Source: Verrucomicrobiota bacterium
GTDB taxonomy: Bacteria > Verrucomicrobiota > Verrucomicrobiia > Verrucomicrobiales > DEV007
Length of the DNA stretch: 64,000 bases
Assembly (NCBI GenBank): GCA_030625775.1
Contig: DAOUQC010000007.1
Span: 1-64,000 of the forward strand
Reading direction: 5' to 3'
The translations under genes were made by a program, and so were the position numbers. Positions 1-9,028 of this stretch are shown here, in pieces (position 1 is the stretch's first letter; every line of letters begins with the position of its first letter). Below the pieces are notes generated by a model. That model ran no database searches and had not been told where the DNA came from. It worked only from the letters and a program-made list of their open reading frames with translations.

Positions 1-1
1 T

Positions 2-226
2 TACGATGACGGGGACAACGAACATTTGTCATTCACCCAGGGGGCGGGGCATGGAGGATCGCATCCGCATCTGGTGCACGAGTTTTTGACGGCGCTGGTG
101 GAGGGGCGGGATCCGTGGCCGAATGCCAAGCAGTCGGCGAATTGGACTTGCACGGGAATTTGCGCGCACGAGTCGGCTTTGGCGGGAGGGGAAATTGTGA
201 GATTGCCGGAAGAGACGATTTCGTAG
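2..226 (+). CDS. Gfo/Idh/MocA-family oxidoreductase, C-terminal end (partial)
   Basis: This frame is open from the left edge and ends in TAG at 224-226, so only about 74 C-terminal residues are visible. They carry the stretch GSHPHLVHEF followed by a region with ANWT and ICAHESAL. That is the usual end of Gfo/Idh/MocA NAD(P)-dependent sugar or inositol dehydrogenases of the PVC group. The nucleotide-binding fold lies outside the window, so cofactor and substrate cannot be judged. The family call is by recognition of the C-terminal pattern. Confidence 0.75.
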   Translation, partial: YDDGDNEHLSFTQGAGHGGSHPHLVHEFLTALVEGRDPWPNAKQSANWTCTGICAHESALAGGEIVRLPEETIS

Positions 227-320
227 CGGAGAGAAAGAGAACCGCGAATAAACGTGAATGGGGAATAGGATGAAGAATAATAAGTGATGAGGAGGGGGGG
301 ATAAAGGGAAAGAGGTCTCT

Positions 321-344
321 CGCAAAGTCGCAAAGATCGCAAAG
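321..344. repeat. Short direct repeat CGCAAAG x3
   Basis: Three copies of CGCAAAG lie at 321-327, 329-335 and 338-344 in the spacer before the large dehydrogenase gene. The spacer (227-381) is purine-rich with a run of seven or more G at about 293-300. No function is claimed. Confidence 0.5.
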
Positions 345-381
345 GAAGAGTATTGATTTAGAAAGAAGAAGAGAGCCCTGA

Positions 382-3300
382 ATGGAAAATAAGATGAAAA
401 ATAGAATAGGTTATTGGTTAGTTATTGGGCTGCTTGCGATTTCTGTGGCGGGGCAGGCGGCGGATGAGGTGGGGCTTTCGTTTGAGAAGAAGCGCTTGTC
501 GGATGTGTTCTATTCGGAGGGGGCTTCGTTTGGGGATGTGGATAAGGATGGGGTGAATGACATTGTGTCGGGGCCTTATGTATATTTCGGACCCAAGTTT
601 GATAAGAAGGTGGAGATTTATCCGCCCAAGCCTTTCAACAAGAAGGGCTACTCGGATAACTTTTTTTCTTTCACCGATGATTTTGATGGTGACGGATGGG
701 TGGATGTGCTGGTGCTGGGATTTCCAGGTAAGGAAGCAATCTGGTATCGGAATCCGGGCAGGGAGGGAAAAGGGCATTGGGAAAAACATGTGGTATTCGA
801 TATCGTGGATAACGAGTCGCCCGATTATAAGGATGTGACCGGCGACGGGAAGCGGGAGATCATTTGTTCTAAAAACGGGGTGCTGGGTTACGTGAGTCCG
901 AATTGGCAAGAGCCGGCGAAGAGTTGGGTGTTTCATAAGATATCAAATGACAAAGCGACGGGGGCCAGATTTTCCCATGGTCTCGGTATAGGTGATGTGA
1001 ACGGGGATGGGCGACAGGATTTTCTGGCTAAAAATGGATGGTGGGAACAGCCGGAATCATTGAAGGGGGATCCGGTTTGGAAAAAACATGACTTCGCTTT
1101 TGCGGGTCCCGGGGGTGCGCAGATGTATGCTTACGATTTTGACGGTGATGGTGACAATGATGTGCTTACCAGTCTGGCTGCGCACGGGTATGGATTGGCC
1201 TGGTATGAGCAGGTGGAGGGGGATGCCAAATTCAAGAAACATCTGATAGTTGGGGCGACTCCGGGGGAGAATCCTTACGGGGTGAGTTTCAGCCAGATGC
1301 ATGGCATTGATCTGGTGGATGTGGATGGTGACGGGGTGAAGGACGTCGTGACGGGAAAACGTCATTGGGCTCACAACGGACACGATCCGGGCGGCAACGA
1401 TCCGGCTGTGCTTTATTGGTTTCGCACGGTGAGGAAATCCGGTGCGGGGGAAGTTGATTTTGTTCCGTATCAGATCGATGACAATTCCGGGTTGGGAGTG
1501 GGGGTTGTGGCTCGGGATCTGAATGGTGACAAGTTGGTGGATATTCTGGTGGGGAACAAAAAGGGCACCTTTGTGCATCTGCAGCAACGCGGGAAGGGGG
1601 TGTCGTCCGGTCGGGCATTGAGGCCGCCGAAGCGCAAGGGACTGGCGGAGCAGGGATACAAGCCGAATGAGGCTTTGGGAAAAATGACTCTGACCGAGGG
1701 TTTTACTAAGAGTCTGGTGGCGGCGGAGCCCGATATCAAACAACCGATTGCGATGACGATTGATTCGCGCGGTCGCATCTGGGTGGCGGAGGCCTACTCC
1801 TATCCCTTTCGTCAACCGGAGGACAAGGCGCGAGACCGGATTGTAATTTTTGAAGATAAGGATCAGGATGGAAAATTTGAGACACGAAAAATTTTCGCGG
1901 AAGGGCTGAATTTGGTCAGCGGATTGGAAGTTGGGTTTGGGGGAGTGTGGGTGGGAGCGGCTCCGTATTTGATGTTCATTCCCGACAAGGATGGCGATGA
2001 CAAACCCGATGCCGAGCCGGAAATATTACTGGATGGCTGGGGTTATCAGGACACCCACGAAACGCTTAATGCTTTCACCTGGGGACCGGATGGCTGGCTG
2101 TATGGCTGTCACGGGGTGTTCACCCATTCAAAAGTCGGCAAGCCGGGCACGCCGGAGAAGGATCGCATACCAATGAATGCCGGTGTATGGCGTTATCATC
2201 CGGAGAATCACAAGTTTGAAGTTTTTGCCTGGGGTTCAAGCAATCCCTGGGGAGTGGACTTTAACGACTACGGTCAGGCATTTATCACGGCTTGCGTGAT
2301 TCCACATTTGTATCACGTGATTCAAGGGGCGCGTTATCAAAGGCAAGGCTCGAGTCCTCATTTTAATAAATATGTGTTTGATGACATCAAGACCATAGCC
2401 GATCACGCCCACTATGCAGGCAAGGTATTGCGGACTAAATCTCAGGGCACTCTCGATGCGGGAGGCGGGCATGCGCATTGTGGGCTCGCAATTTATCTCG
2501 GTGACAATTTTCCGAAAGAATACCGGGACAATCTGTTATTCGACAACATTCACGGACACGGAATCGTCAGGGATCGCGTGGCGCGTGAAGGTTCGGGTTA
2601 CGTAGGCAAACACGCCCCGGATTTCATGTATGCGAATGATCGCTGGTTCATGGGGGTGGCGTTTCGTGTAGGCCCGGATGGAGGTATGTATTTTATCGAC
2701 TGGTATGATACTCAGAATTGTCATCGCCGGGATCAGGAAATCTGGGATCGCAGCAATGGGCGATTATACAAGGTGGCCTACGGAACTCCAAAAGCACCGA
2801 CTGCGGGTTTTGACGTGGCGAAAATGAGTGACGCCGAATTGGTGGCCTTGCAGTTGCATGAAAACGATTGGTGGGTGCGCACGGCGCGGCGGGTGTTGCA
2901 GGAGCGTGCGATGATGGGGAACTTGGATGGTGAAGTTGCCAAGCAGGGGCTGAAAAAGATCCTCGATGGGAATCCGGAAGCGACGCGCAAGCTGAGAGCT
3001 TTGTGGGCACTGCAAGTGATCAAGGGATTGTCCGAAGCAGATTCGTTGGCCTTGCTGGATACGAAGGAGGAATATGTTCGTGGATGGGTGATTCAGTTTC
3101 TCGGCGAAAACGGGGATCTGACTGATGCGGCTCTGGCTAAATGCGTGGCCCTGTCAAAGAGTGATCCGTCACCGGTGGTCCGACTTTACCTGGCGGCATT
3201 GGCTCAACGGTTGCCCTTGGAAAAGCGGTGGAACCTGGTGAAAAATCTTGTCGCGCACAAGGAGGATGCTGCTGATCACAATCTGCCGCTGATGGAATGG

Positions 3301-4989
3301 TATGCGGTCGAGCCGCTGGTGATGGAGGATCCGCTTCGGGCACTTGAGCTTGCAGGGCAATCACAAATACCTACGGTGGCGCATTTTATTTATCGGCGTC
3401 TGGCGGTGGAGGAGTCCGGTCGGGAGCAGTTGTTGGAGCGCATCACTTCGCTAAAAGGAAAGCTGCCCCAGCAAAAAGAAATTCTCGCTGAAATTGCGGG
3501 GGTATTGCGTGAGCGGGCGAACATGTCAATGCCCAAGGCGTGGGATCAAGCTTACCTGTCATTGAAGGATGGGAAAGATGCGGAGATGAAAGCGGATTTG
3601 AGTTTGCTAGGTATCAAGTTTGGAGACAGGCGTATGTTGCCGGAGTTCAGGGAAATTCTAGCAAATCCAAAATCCAAAATCGAAGAAAGGAAATTGGCAT
3701 TGGCAACTTTGCTGGCGGCACGTGATCAGGAATCGTTGCCGACTTTTTATGAAATAGTAGCGGCGCCAAAGTCTCCATTAAAATCGCCGGTGATACGTGG
3801 TCTGGCAGGCTTCAAGGATGGGCGGACTCCGAAAGTCCTGCTCGATACCTACAATAAGTTGGGCACGGCTGAAAAAGCAGACGCTGTGCAGGTGCTGGCT
3901 TCAAATAAAAACTATGCGTTGATCATGCTGGCGGCGGTGGGTGAGGGACTGATTCCGCGTGCGGACATAGGGGCTTTCGCCGCGAGGCAGTTGGGGGCCT
4001 TGAAGGACAAGGAAGTGAATGCTGCCTTGGAAAAAAACTGGGGAAAGGTGGGCGAGGCGTCGAAAGAGAAAAAAGCGGAATTGGCGCGTTACAAAAAAAT
4101 GATGACTCCCGCTTTGTTGAAAGGTGCGAACGTCGGTAATGGCCGTCGTTTGTTTAATCAGACCTGTTTCGCTTGTCACAAATTGTATGGCGAAGGAAAT
4201 AACGTGGGGCCTGATCTTACGGGTTCTGATCGCGGCAACATGGATTACCTGCTGGAAAATATTATCGATCCCAGTTCGGTGGTTGGTAAGGACTACCGTC
4301 TGACTATTCTGACCTTGAAAGACGGACGAGTGGTATCGGGAATGGTGCGCAAGCAGAACGACAGTGCTTTGACGGTGGCGATCGCCGGTGGTGCGGAAAT
4401 GGTTATAGCCCGGGCGGAGATTAAAAAGAAGGAAGCCCTGCCGATGTCGATGATGCCTGAGGGAATCCTGCAGGTTTTTGATCAAGCTCAGGCGGCGGAC
4501 CTCATTGCTTATTTGCAGAGCCCGAAGCAGGTGCGTTTGTCTGAACCTGGTGAGACTATTTTTCAGGGAGAAAAACTCAAGGTGGTGAAGTCGACCGGAC
4601 AAGCTCGCCCGCAATTGATGAAAAATTTCAAGGCGGACAAGTGGGGCGAGGATTCACACTTGTGGTGGACGGGGGCAAAACCGGGTGATGAGCTGGTAGT
4701 AGAATTTACCGTTCCTGAGGATGGTAAATATGATCTTGCGGTGAATTTGACCAAAGCCAGGGATTACGGGGTGTTTGATTTGAGGATGGATGGGGGAAAG
4801 CTTCTGGCGGAAAAGGTGGACTTATTCAGTAGTCCGGATGTGGTCACTACAGGGGAAATCTCATTGGGTCAGCATCAACTGAAGGCGGGAACGCATCGCT
4901 TATCCGCTAAAGTGACCGGAGCCAATCCGGCAGCAGTGAAAAGCTTCATGCTGGGTCTGGATTATCTGCGTCTGGTGAAGCGGCCCTAA
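382..4989 (+). CDS. PVC-type membrane-bound dehydrogenase with FG-GAP, HEAT and heme-binding domains
   Basis: This 1535-aa secreted protein starts with a signal peptide; the second Met (position 394) begins the cleaner signal MKNRIGYWLV. Residues about 40-400 contain repeated D-x-D-x-D-G calcium-loop motifs of FG-GAP/VCBS propeller repeats. Residues about 435-810 are the PVC-type membrane-bound dehydrogenase (sorbosone dehydrogenase-like) propeller. About 820-1240 are helical HEAT-like repeats. A c-type heme site CFACH lies at 1262-1266, followed by a Planctomycete-type heme domain to about 1380. The last 140 residues look like a carbohydrate-binding beta-sandwich. Family knowledge suggests periplasmic oxidation of sugars or alcohols with electrons passed to heme; the substrate is unknown. 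It may follow the partial Gfo/Idh/MocA gene in one transcript. Confidence 0.85.
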   Translation: MENKMKNRIGYWLVIGLLAISVAGQAADEVGLSFEKKRLSDVFYSEGASFGDVDKDGVNDIVSGPYVYFGPKFDKKVEIYPPKPFNKKGYSDNFFSFTDDFDGDGWVDVLVLGFPGKEAIWYRNPGREGKGHWEKHVVFDIVDNESPDYKDVTGDGKREIICSKNGVLGYVSPNWQEPAKSWVFHKISNDKATGARFSHGLGIGDVNGDGRQDFLAKNGWWEQPESLKGDPVWKKHDFAFAGPGGAQMYAYDFDGDGDNDVLTSLAAHGYGLAWYEQVEGDAKFKKHLIVGATPGENPYGVSFSQMHGIDLVDVDGDGVKDVVTGKRHWAHNGHDPGGNDPAVLYWFRTVRKSGAGEVDFVPYQIDDNSGLGVGVVARDLNGDKLVDILVGNKKGTFVHLQQRGKGVSSGRALRPPKRKGLAEQGYKPNEALGKMTLTEGFTKSLVAAEPDIKQPIAMTIDSRGRIWVAEAYSYPFRQPEDKARDRIVIFEDKDQDGKFETRKIFAEGLNLVSGLEVGFGGVWVGAAPYLMFIPDKDGDDKPDAEPEILLDGWGYQDTHETLNAFTWGPDGWLYGCHGVFTHSKVGKPGTPEKDRIPMNAGVWRYHPENHKFEVFAWGSSNPWGVDFNDYGQAFITACVIPHLYHVIQGARYQRQGSSPHFNKYVFDDIKTIADHAHYAGKVLRTKSQGTLDAGGGHAHCGLAIYLGDNFPKEYRDNLLFDNIHGHGIVRDRVAREGSGYVGKHAPDFMYANDRWFMGVAFRVGPDGGMYFIDWYDTQNCHRRDQEIWDRSNGRLYKVAYGTPKAPTAGFDVAKMSDAELVALQLHENDWWVRTARRVLQERAMMGNLDGEVAKQGLKKILDGNPEATRKLRALWALQVIKGLSEADSLALLDTKEEYVRGWVIQFLGENGDLTDAALAKCVALSKSDPSPVVRLYLAALAQRLPLEKRWNLVKNLVAHKEDAADHNLPLMEWYAVEPLVMEDPLRALELAGQSQIPTVAHFIYRRLAVEESGREQLLERITSLKGKLPQQKEILAEIAGVLRERANMSMPKAWDQAYLSLKDGKDAEMKADLSLLGIKFGDRRMLPEFREILANPKSKIEERKLALATLLAARDQESLPTFYEIVAAPKSPLKSPVIRGLAGFKDGRTPKVLLDTYNKLGTAEKADAVQVLASNKNYALIMLAAVGEGLIPRADIGAFAARQLGALKDKEVNAALEKNWGKVGEASKEKKAELARYKKMMTPALLKGANVGNGRRLFNQTCFACHKLYGEGNNVGPDLTGSDRGNMDYLLENIIDPSSVVGKDYRLTILTLKDGRVVSGMVRKQNDSALTVAIAGGAEMVIARAEIKKKEALPMSMMPEGILQVFDQAQAADLIAYLQSPKQVRLSEPGETIFQGEKLKVVKSTGQARPQLMKNFKADKWGEDSHLWWTGAKPGDELVVEFTVPEDGKYDLAVNLTKARDYGVFDLRMDGGKLLAEKVDLFSSPDVVTTGEISLGQHQLKAGTHRLSAKVTGANPAAVKSFMLGLDYLRLVKRP

Positions 4990-5075
4990 TTGTTATCGCA
5001 ATATAAGCGGTGCGATGATGCGATTAAGCAGTCTTGCAATCATTCACAGAAAAGGGTAAGCCATGATTCTGAATC

Positions 5076-6050
5076 ATGAAAAAATTTCTCTTTCTTCTCA
5101 TCGTAGTTGCTATCGGGGCAGGCTGGTACTTTTATGACCCCTATCTGAAACCCTATGTAGGATCGTATGTTGAGCAAGCTCGCAAAGCTGTTGAAAAAGA
5201 TGGTGATGAGACTTCCTCGCAAGGGGAGAAAAAAGTCGTTGAAAAATTGAATGAAGATCCGGCTCCAAAAGATAAAATGCCGACGCAGAAACCGGCCGAC
5301 AAGAGGGTTTCCCGTAGTGATAAAAAGCCTAAAGCTTTACCTTTGTCGGATATGGACAAGTTGCTTGCCAAGCGCTATCCGATGCCGGATATCAAACCTT
5401 TAATAGAAATAGTCGACAACTGGAATCGTGTGCCAATCAAGGCTTACCCGAAACAGGTAACTATAAAGCAGCGGGTTGCGTTCCAATTGATTGTGGAGGG
5501 AAAGGCGATCGGTGCCAGTGTTGCTGTGCCGGGTACTTTTGTGACACCGCTAAGGTTGGACGGTGAAACTCTCCAGGTAGCAAGCCTGGCCAATCGGACA
5601 ATGAAGTCCCAGCTTCCCGTGGACCAGACGAATTTTAAGGAATTGGTGCAAAAGCGTTATGATGATTTTGTGGTGAAGACAAGAAATCAAGTGAGCTCGA
5701 ATAGGGCCAAGGCAAAAAAAAATCTCACAGCTGATCCCGAGGTTTTTAAAAATTTCGGTAAAGCTGAAAAAGGCTGGGATGACCCGAACGATCCGCGATT
5801 TGAACTGGTGAAATCGAGCTTGGCAAAAGGTGATGTCAAAGCGGTACAGTTGGGTGAGGCAAAACAATTTCGCTGGAATGGTTCAGAAAAAATCAATGGT
5901 GATTTGTATCGAGGGACTTACGACACTGTGTCGGTAAAATTTGAAGTAAAGACTATTTTTGGTGTCTTCCCCAATGAGTTCAAGTGCTTACTGCAGGCCG
6001 GCAGGGTTGTGGGCTGGATTGATCCGCTTACCTTGGAAGAAAAAATTTAA
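5076..6050 (+). CDS. Anchored periplasmic protein of unknown function
   Basis: This 324-aa protein is not one I recognise. Residues 1-20 form an N-terminal membrane segment (MKKFLFLLIVVAIGAGWYF). Residues about 30-100 are a Lys/Glu/Pro-rich low-complexity linker. The rest, about 105-324, looks like a soluble mixed domain with a Lys-rich middle around 200-225. The architecture implies an inner-membrane anchor with a periplasmic domain. It sits 86 nt after the PVC dehydrogenase and 13 nt before the hydrolase at 6064, so the three may be cotranscribed. Base composition matches its neighbours. Confidence 0.7.
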   Translation: MKKFLFLLIVVAIGAGWYFYDPYLKPYVGSYVEQARKAVEKDGDETSSQGEKKVVEKLNEDPAPKDKMPTQKPADKRVSRSDKKPKALPLSDMDKLLAKRYPMPDIKPLIEIVDNWNRVPIKAYPKQVTIKQRVAFQLIVEGKAIGASVAVPGTFVTPLRLDGETLQVASLANRTMKSQLPVDQTNFKELVQKRYDDFVVKTRNQVSSNRAKAKKNLTADPEVFKNFGKAEKGWDDPNDPRFELVKSSLAKGDVKAVQLGEAKQFRWNGSEKINGDLYRGTYDTVSVKFEVKTIFGVFPNEFKCLLQAGRVVGWIDPLTLEEKI

Positions 6051-6063
6051 TCTGAATAAAACG

Positions 6064-8016
6064 ATGAGAAATTTGATGCTACTGTCAGCTGTTTTTTTTG
6101 CAACTTGGAGCTTTTCAGTGCTCGCTTTAGAACCGATTCCGAAAATCGAAAGGCGGATTCCGCCAAAGGGAGTGGCTTTGCCAGCAGAGCTGCGGACAAA
6201 GTTGGAAGGTGAGTTAAAAAGCTTGCAGGCCCGGGTGAAAAAATTAAAAGAGAAGAAGGTGGACACTCTGGATGCCGAGGTGTTCGTGAAAGCCTTGCAG
6301 TTTTCACTGGTAAATGGTGAGTATTTTCGCGACAAGGATTTTCCTTTGGGGGAGAAAATGGTGACCTTGGCTAAGGAGCGGTTGGACGGGCTGGAGAGTG
6401 GGAAAACACCGTGGAACGAGCAGCGAGGTGCTTTGGTGCGGGGACTGAGATCCAGGATTGACGATTCGGTGCAGCCCTACGGTTTGTTTATTCCAGAGGA
6501 GCTCAATTTAAAAAAGCCTTCGCCTTTGTTGGTTTGGCTGCATGGTCGAGGGGATACAACAACGGATATAGGTTTCATTAATCGCTCACTTACAAAAAAC
6601 GCAGCTCTGGGGCGTTTTTTTGATTCCAAGGAAATGATCACGATCGCACCCTTCGGCAGGCAGTGCATCGGCTGGAAGCACTCCGGGGAAATTGATATAT
6701 TCGAAGCCATTGAGCAGGTGAAAAAACAATACAAGATTGATGAAGACCGCATCGTCCTGGCGGGTTTTTCCATGGGTGGCGCAGGGGCCTGGCATGTCGG
6801 GGCTCATTACACGGATCGCTTTGCCGGGGTGTATCCAGGGGCGGGTTTTGTCGATGTAGCCAAATACAATCGACTGAAGCAAGAGGATTTTCCTGTGTGG
6901 TATGAGCAGACTTTGTGGGGCCTGTATGATGTGCCGGGTTATGTGAGAAACTTGTTCAATGTGCCGATCACAGTATATACAGGAGAAGAGGACAAGGCTC
7001 GTCCCCAGTCGGAGTTGATGGTGAAAAATTTTGCCAGAGAAGGCCGTAAGTTGACCCACTTAATCGGGCCGGGAATGGGACACAGATATCATCCTGATAC
7101 CGCAAAGGAGATTCAGAGCTTGATCGAAAAGAATGCGCGTGACGGGCTGAATCATTATCCGGCTCAGGTGACGCTGCAGACCAGGACTTTACGCTATCCT
7201 CGCATGTTTTGGGTGAAAGTGACCGGTTTGGACGAGCACTGGAAAGACAGTCGTGTGGATGCCGAGATGAAGTATGACAATTTGGTGAAAGTGACTACGA
7301 AAAATGTGAGCTCGTTTCAACTTGAGAGAAAGCTGAAAGCTGGAACGAAGATTGAGGTCGATGGTCAGGAAATCAGCTTGGAAAAAGGTCTGGCAGAGGT
7401 GGAGCTGGTGAAGGCCGGGGACAAGTGGGAGCTGGGTCAACCTGCTGCGGGTTTGCGCAAAAAGCCCGGGCTTCAGGGCCCGATTGACGATGCTTTTATG
7501 GAATCTTTTCTGGTGGTGACTCCTGATGGAAAATCGGAAAACGAGTTATTGGAGCGATGGGTAAAATTCGAAATTGCCCATTTTGACAAGCGCTGGAGGG
7601 AACTGATGAGAGGCAAGTTGCGGGTGAAGCAGGCGGATGAAGTGAGTGATGAGGATATCGCTAAATACAATTTGATCCTGTGGGGGAGTCCGGATTCGAA
7701 TTTGGTGATGAATAGATTGGCTGACAAATTGCCGGTGAAGTGGGGAGCTAAGGAGATCTCGGTTGGAGGGAAGAAATTTGATACTACCTGGCATTTGCCG
7801 GTTCTGGTTTATCCTAATCCGTTCAATCAGGAGAAGTATGTGGTGATTAATAGTGGCCACACGTTCCGCGAAGGGCACGACCGCACCAATTCCCTGCAAA
7901 ATCCCAAGCTGCCGGATTGGGCAATATTGGATTTGAGTCAGATGCCCGATAATTTGTCAGCCGGTAAAGTGGTGGCCGCTGATTTTTTCGATGAACAGTG
8001 GCAGGTGAAGAAGTGA
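6064..8016 (+). CDS. Secreted alpha/beta hydrolase (esterase/prolyl oligopeptidase-like)
   Basis: A 650-aa protein. The open frame extends upstream to 5959 but overlaps the previous gene; the Met at 6064 starts a normal signal peptide (MRNLMLLSAVFFATWSFSVLA) and is preferred. Residues about 135-370 are an alpha/beta hydrolase fold with the nucleophile motif GFSMGG (Ser236), a likely oxyanion motif LHGRGD, and His in GMGHRYH. The C-terminal 280 residues form an extra domain often seen in PVC esterase-like proteins of this kind. Substrate is unknown; carbohydrate-ester or peptide cleavage are both possible. The neighbouring PVC dehydrogenase suggests a role in degradation of external organic matter. 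Confidence 0.8.
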   Translation: MRNLMLLSAVFFATWSFSVLALEPIPKIERRIPPKGVALPAELRTKLEGELKSLQARVKKLKEKKVDTLDAEVFVKALQFSLVNGEYFRDKDFPLGEKMVTLAKERLDGLESGKTPWNEQRGALVRGLRSRIDDSVQPYGLFIPEELNLKKPSPLLVWLHGRGDTTTDIGFINRSLTKNAALGRFFDSKEMITIAPFGRQCIGWKHSGEIDIFEAIEQVKKQYKIDEDRIVLAGFSMGGAGAWHVGAHYTDRFAGVYPGAGFVDVAKYNRLKQEDFPVWYEQTLWGLYDVPGYVRNLFNVPITVYTGEEDKARPQSELMVKNFAREGRKLTHLIGPGMGHRYHPDTAKEIQSLIEKNARDGLNHYPAQVTLQTRTLRYPRMFWVKVTGLDEHWKDSRVDAEMKYDNLVKVTTKNVSSFQLERKLKAGTKIEVDGQEISLEKGLAEVELVKAGDKWELGQPAAGLRKKPGLQGPIDDAFMESFLVVTPDGKSENELLERWVKFEIAHFDKRWRELMRGKLRVKQADEVSDEDIAKYNLILWGSPDSNLVMNRLADKLPVKWGAKEISVGGKKFDTTWHLPVLVYPNPFNQEKYVVINSGHTFREGHDRTNSLQNPKLPDWAILDLSQMPDNLSAGKVVAADFFDEQWQVKK

Positions 8017-8136
8017 ATATCGAGCTGTAGCGAAGCAAGACAGCCGGAGCATACTGTCCGAAGGCAATGCCGAACAAGGAGCAGAGGAATGAAGAGGGTA
8101 AAGCAGAGGCAAGGAGAGAGGTGAAATTTGCCAGGC

Positions 8137-8142
8137 TATAAT
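8137..8142 (+). promoter_or_regulatory. Candidate -10 box before MBL hydrolase
   Basis: A perfect TATAAT lies about 30 nt upstream of the GTG start at 8172 and just before a run of nine G. No good -35 box is seen at 16-18 nt spacing, so this is a weak prediction. Confidence 0.3.
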
Positions 8143-8171
8143 GAAGGGGGGGGGCAGAAATTCTGAAAAAC

Positions 8172-8834
8172 GTGCTTCAGATAAGGATGCCCATGGTTTG
8201 CTGTTATGCAGTCAGGGATGGGGATTCTGCGTATCTCATCGATACTGGATTTGTTGGCGGGCTGAATGTGATTGAAAAAGCATTGGAGCAGGAGGGGTGG
8301 TGCGAGCTTACTCTGAAGGGCATTCTTCTTACGCATGGCCACCTCGACCATACGTTGAATGCTGAGGCAATCGCTTCTAGGCATGATGCGTGGGTGATGG
8401 CGCCTGGAGCAGATCGATCTTTGCTTGAAGGGGATTTCAGTGGTGAAGGTTTGGGGCGTGTGGGTGGGGTGATGCAGCAAGCAGGTGCAGCTCTTTTAAA
8501 TTACCGAAAGCCGGATGAAATCATCTGGTATCAAAAAGAGACCAGATTTGATTTTCCTGCGGGCATCGAAATAGTGCCCTTGCCAGGGCACACAGCTGGG
8601 CATTCGGGATTCCTTCTTGGCAGGCATCTTTTTTGTGGGGATGCATTTGCCAGTTTTGCGGATTTCCCCCATCTGCCGCCGCAGATTTTTAATAATGATA
8701 CTGAACAGGCAAAAGTGAGTCTTGGTGTGATTGCTGGGATGGATATTGATGGTGTTTTCCCTCATCACTGTGACAAGGCATCACCGGAAGTTCATCTTGA
8801 ACGGCTGCGTCGCATGGCTGCTTCGATCAAGTGA
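8172..8834 (+). CDS. MBL-fold metallo-hydrolase
   Basis: A 220-aa metallo-beta-lactamase-fold protein. The metal-binding signature THGHLDH lies at residues 54-60 (His55, His57, Asp59, His60). Further likely ligands are His in PGHTAGHSG, Asp in FCGDAF and His in FPHHCD. The family covers hydroxyacylglutathione hydrolase-like and lactonase enzymes; the substrate cannot be told. The start is uncertain: GTG at 8172 lacks a good Shine-Dalgarno site. An upstream ATG at 8141 is out of frame by one base because of a nine-G tract at 8146-8154; removing one G would extend the protein by about ten residues. The gene stands alone between the hydrolase and the porin. Confidence 0.85.
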   Translation: MLQIRMPMVCCYAVRDGDSAYLIDTGFVGGLNVIEKALEQEGWCELTLKGILLTHGHLDHTLNAEAIASRHDAWVMAPGADRSLLEGDFSGEGLGRVGGVMQQAGAALLNYRKPDEIIWYQKETRFDFPAGIEIVPLPGHTAGHSGFLLGRHLFCGDAFASFADFPHLPPQIFNNDTEQAKVSLGVIAGMDIDGVFPHHCDKASPEVHLERLRRMAASIK

Positions 8835-9028
8835 ATTCCGAGCTCAAGAAGAGATCGCGTAGGGTCACCGAAGACAAGGTAAGGGACTGGAAAGCGAGCC
8901 TTTCTCTGCGCTATTTTTAAGATGCATCCGCAAATCTTGCTGAAACGTATTTTAATGTTGGTAAATGAGTCATCTTCATTTGCCTCTTTGCATAAATCCT
9001 GCAAGGATCAATCCAACCTATCGTTATT

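Noticed and set aside
3901-4614. 237-codon minus-strand frame inside the PVC dehydrogenase gene
   Set aside because: Antisense shadow with His/Arg/Gln-rich random composition.
8792-9004. 70-codon minus-strand frame in the spacer before the porin
   Set aside because: No recognisable domain or start signal; overlaps the likely porin promoter.
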